In this document: positions 8,168-8,471 of the stretch, one piece after another | Layout: every line of letters starts with the position of its first letter | Numbering within the stretch: position 1 is the first letter of the stretch | The notes under the pieces: generated by a model | What the model saw: only the letters and a program-made list of their open reading frames with translations | Databases searched by the model: none | Told to the model about the DNA's origin: nothing | Translations under genes and position numbers: made by a program | Assembly: GCA_020426065.1 (NCBI GenBank) | Contig: JAGQQT010000156.1 | Span: 1-8,471 of the forward strand | DNA: 8,471 nt | DNA from: Planctomycetaceae bacterium | Lineage (GTDB): Bacteria > Planctomycetota > Planctomycetia > Planctomycetales > Planctomycetaceae | Direction of reading: 5' to 3'

Positions 8168-8186
8168 GCTTGCTTAAAGCTCCAGT
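8163..8186. terminator. Weak stem-loop across the convergent stop codons
   Basis: ACTGAGCTT (8163-8171) can pair with AAGCTC-c-AGT (8177-8186), giving nine pairs with one bulge and a 5-nt loop. It spans both stop codons (kinase TGA at 8165-8167, minus-strand TAA at 8174-8176). There is no T run on either side, so its role as a shared terminator is only a suggestion. Confidence 0.2.
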
Positions 8187-8471
8187 TCGCTGGCCCGTTT
8201 TTCAATCTCTTCCAGCTGGACCAGTTCACCCTGGTTGATCCCGGGGCAATTGCGTTGCAGGCTGTTCCAAGTGGATGAGCTGGAGATCAGTGACCGCCAG
8301 AAAGGCCAGGTCCGACACTGTGCGGGCCGTACCGGATAGATGGTACATTTACGGGCCATGCCGTCAAAGTAAACACACTCTCCGTTGGGATATTCTCTGA
8401 GCGAGATCTTGTTCCGCAATGGCCGAGTATGCATCAGCCGGATTTCGCCCACCGGCTTATCCAGGAACTCT
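8174..8471 (-). CDS. YkgJ/UPF0153-type cysteine-cluster protein, 5'-truncated by window edge
   Basis: The frame is open to the end of the window, with EFLDKPVG encoded before the GTG at 8452, so the true start and the N-terminal Cys cluster lie outside. The visible part has the family's core: a PNGECVYFD strand, then KCTIYPVRPAQCRTWPFW, and further on a NCPGINQGE motif. Visible Cys residues, numbered from the GTG, are 26, 36, 46 and 69, candidates for metal (zinc or iron-sulfur) binding. Proteins of this family are widespread and their function is unknown; the name zinc/iron-chelating domain protein rests on the cysteines. The C-terminus is a short acidic helix (LVQLEEIEKRASELEL). It converges with the kinase gene with 6 nt between stops. 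The family assignment is good and no role can be inferred from the neighbours. Confidence 0.85.
   Translation of the reverse strand, partial: EFLDKPVGEIRLMHTRPLRNKISLREYPNGECVYFDGMARKCTIYPVRPAQCRTWPFWRSLISSSSTWNSLQRNCPGINQGELVQLEEIEKRASELEL

Overview
The window reads as an ordinary chromosomal stretch of moderate GC content from a Gram-negative-type bacterium. I infer Planctomycetota with moderate confidence. The reasons are the membrane serine-protease/NfeD fusion, two secreted proteins of a style common in that phylum (an alpha/beta hydrolase with a Ser-Lys-Ser-Gly elbow and a five-repeat propeller), a DnaK carrying the Gram-negative-type insertion, and a prephenate dehydratase with a Lys/Ala-rich N-terminal tail. 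No rRNA, tRNA, CRISPR array, insertion sequence or phage gene was seen.

Left part (1-3268, + strand): the 3' end of a ClpP-class serine protease/NfeD gene is followed after 19 nt by a secreted alpha/beta hydrolase, probably in one transcript. After a 136-nt gap comes a secreted beta-propeller protein that appears to have its own promoter (perfect TTGACA -35 box), set inside interleaved inverted repeats. A strong A/T-flanked hairpin at 3329-3359 can terminate this gene and the convergent dnaK.

Middle (3382-6966): dnaK (- strand) and pheA (+ strand) are divergent and separated by 456 nt. This spacer holds two related palindromes (TGCCA-N3-TGGCA) with centres 46 bp apart, a candidate pheA promoter, and a strong Shine-Dalgarno that serves a 6-codon mini-ORF rather than pheA itself. 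The PheA-like protein has chorismate mutase, prephenate dehydratase and ACT regions. By eye, several catalytic positions of its mutase region are substituted, so it may act mainly or only as a prephenate dehydratase.

Right part (6967-8471): a PfkB-family kinase of the adenosine-kinase-like group (+) converges with the 3' end of a cysteine-cluster (YkgJ/UPF0153-type) protein (-), with only 6 nt between their stop codons.

The genes do not form one pathway: membrane proteolysis, protein folding, phenylalanine synthesis and nucleoside/sugar phosphorylation sit side by side. I found no convincing new multi-gene system. The items most worth a second look are the degenerate chorismate mutase region with its histone-H1-like tail, and the structured regulatory spacers before pheA/dnaK and before the propeller gene.
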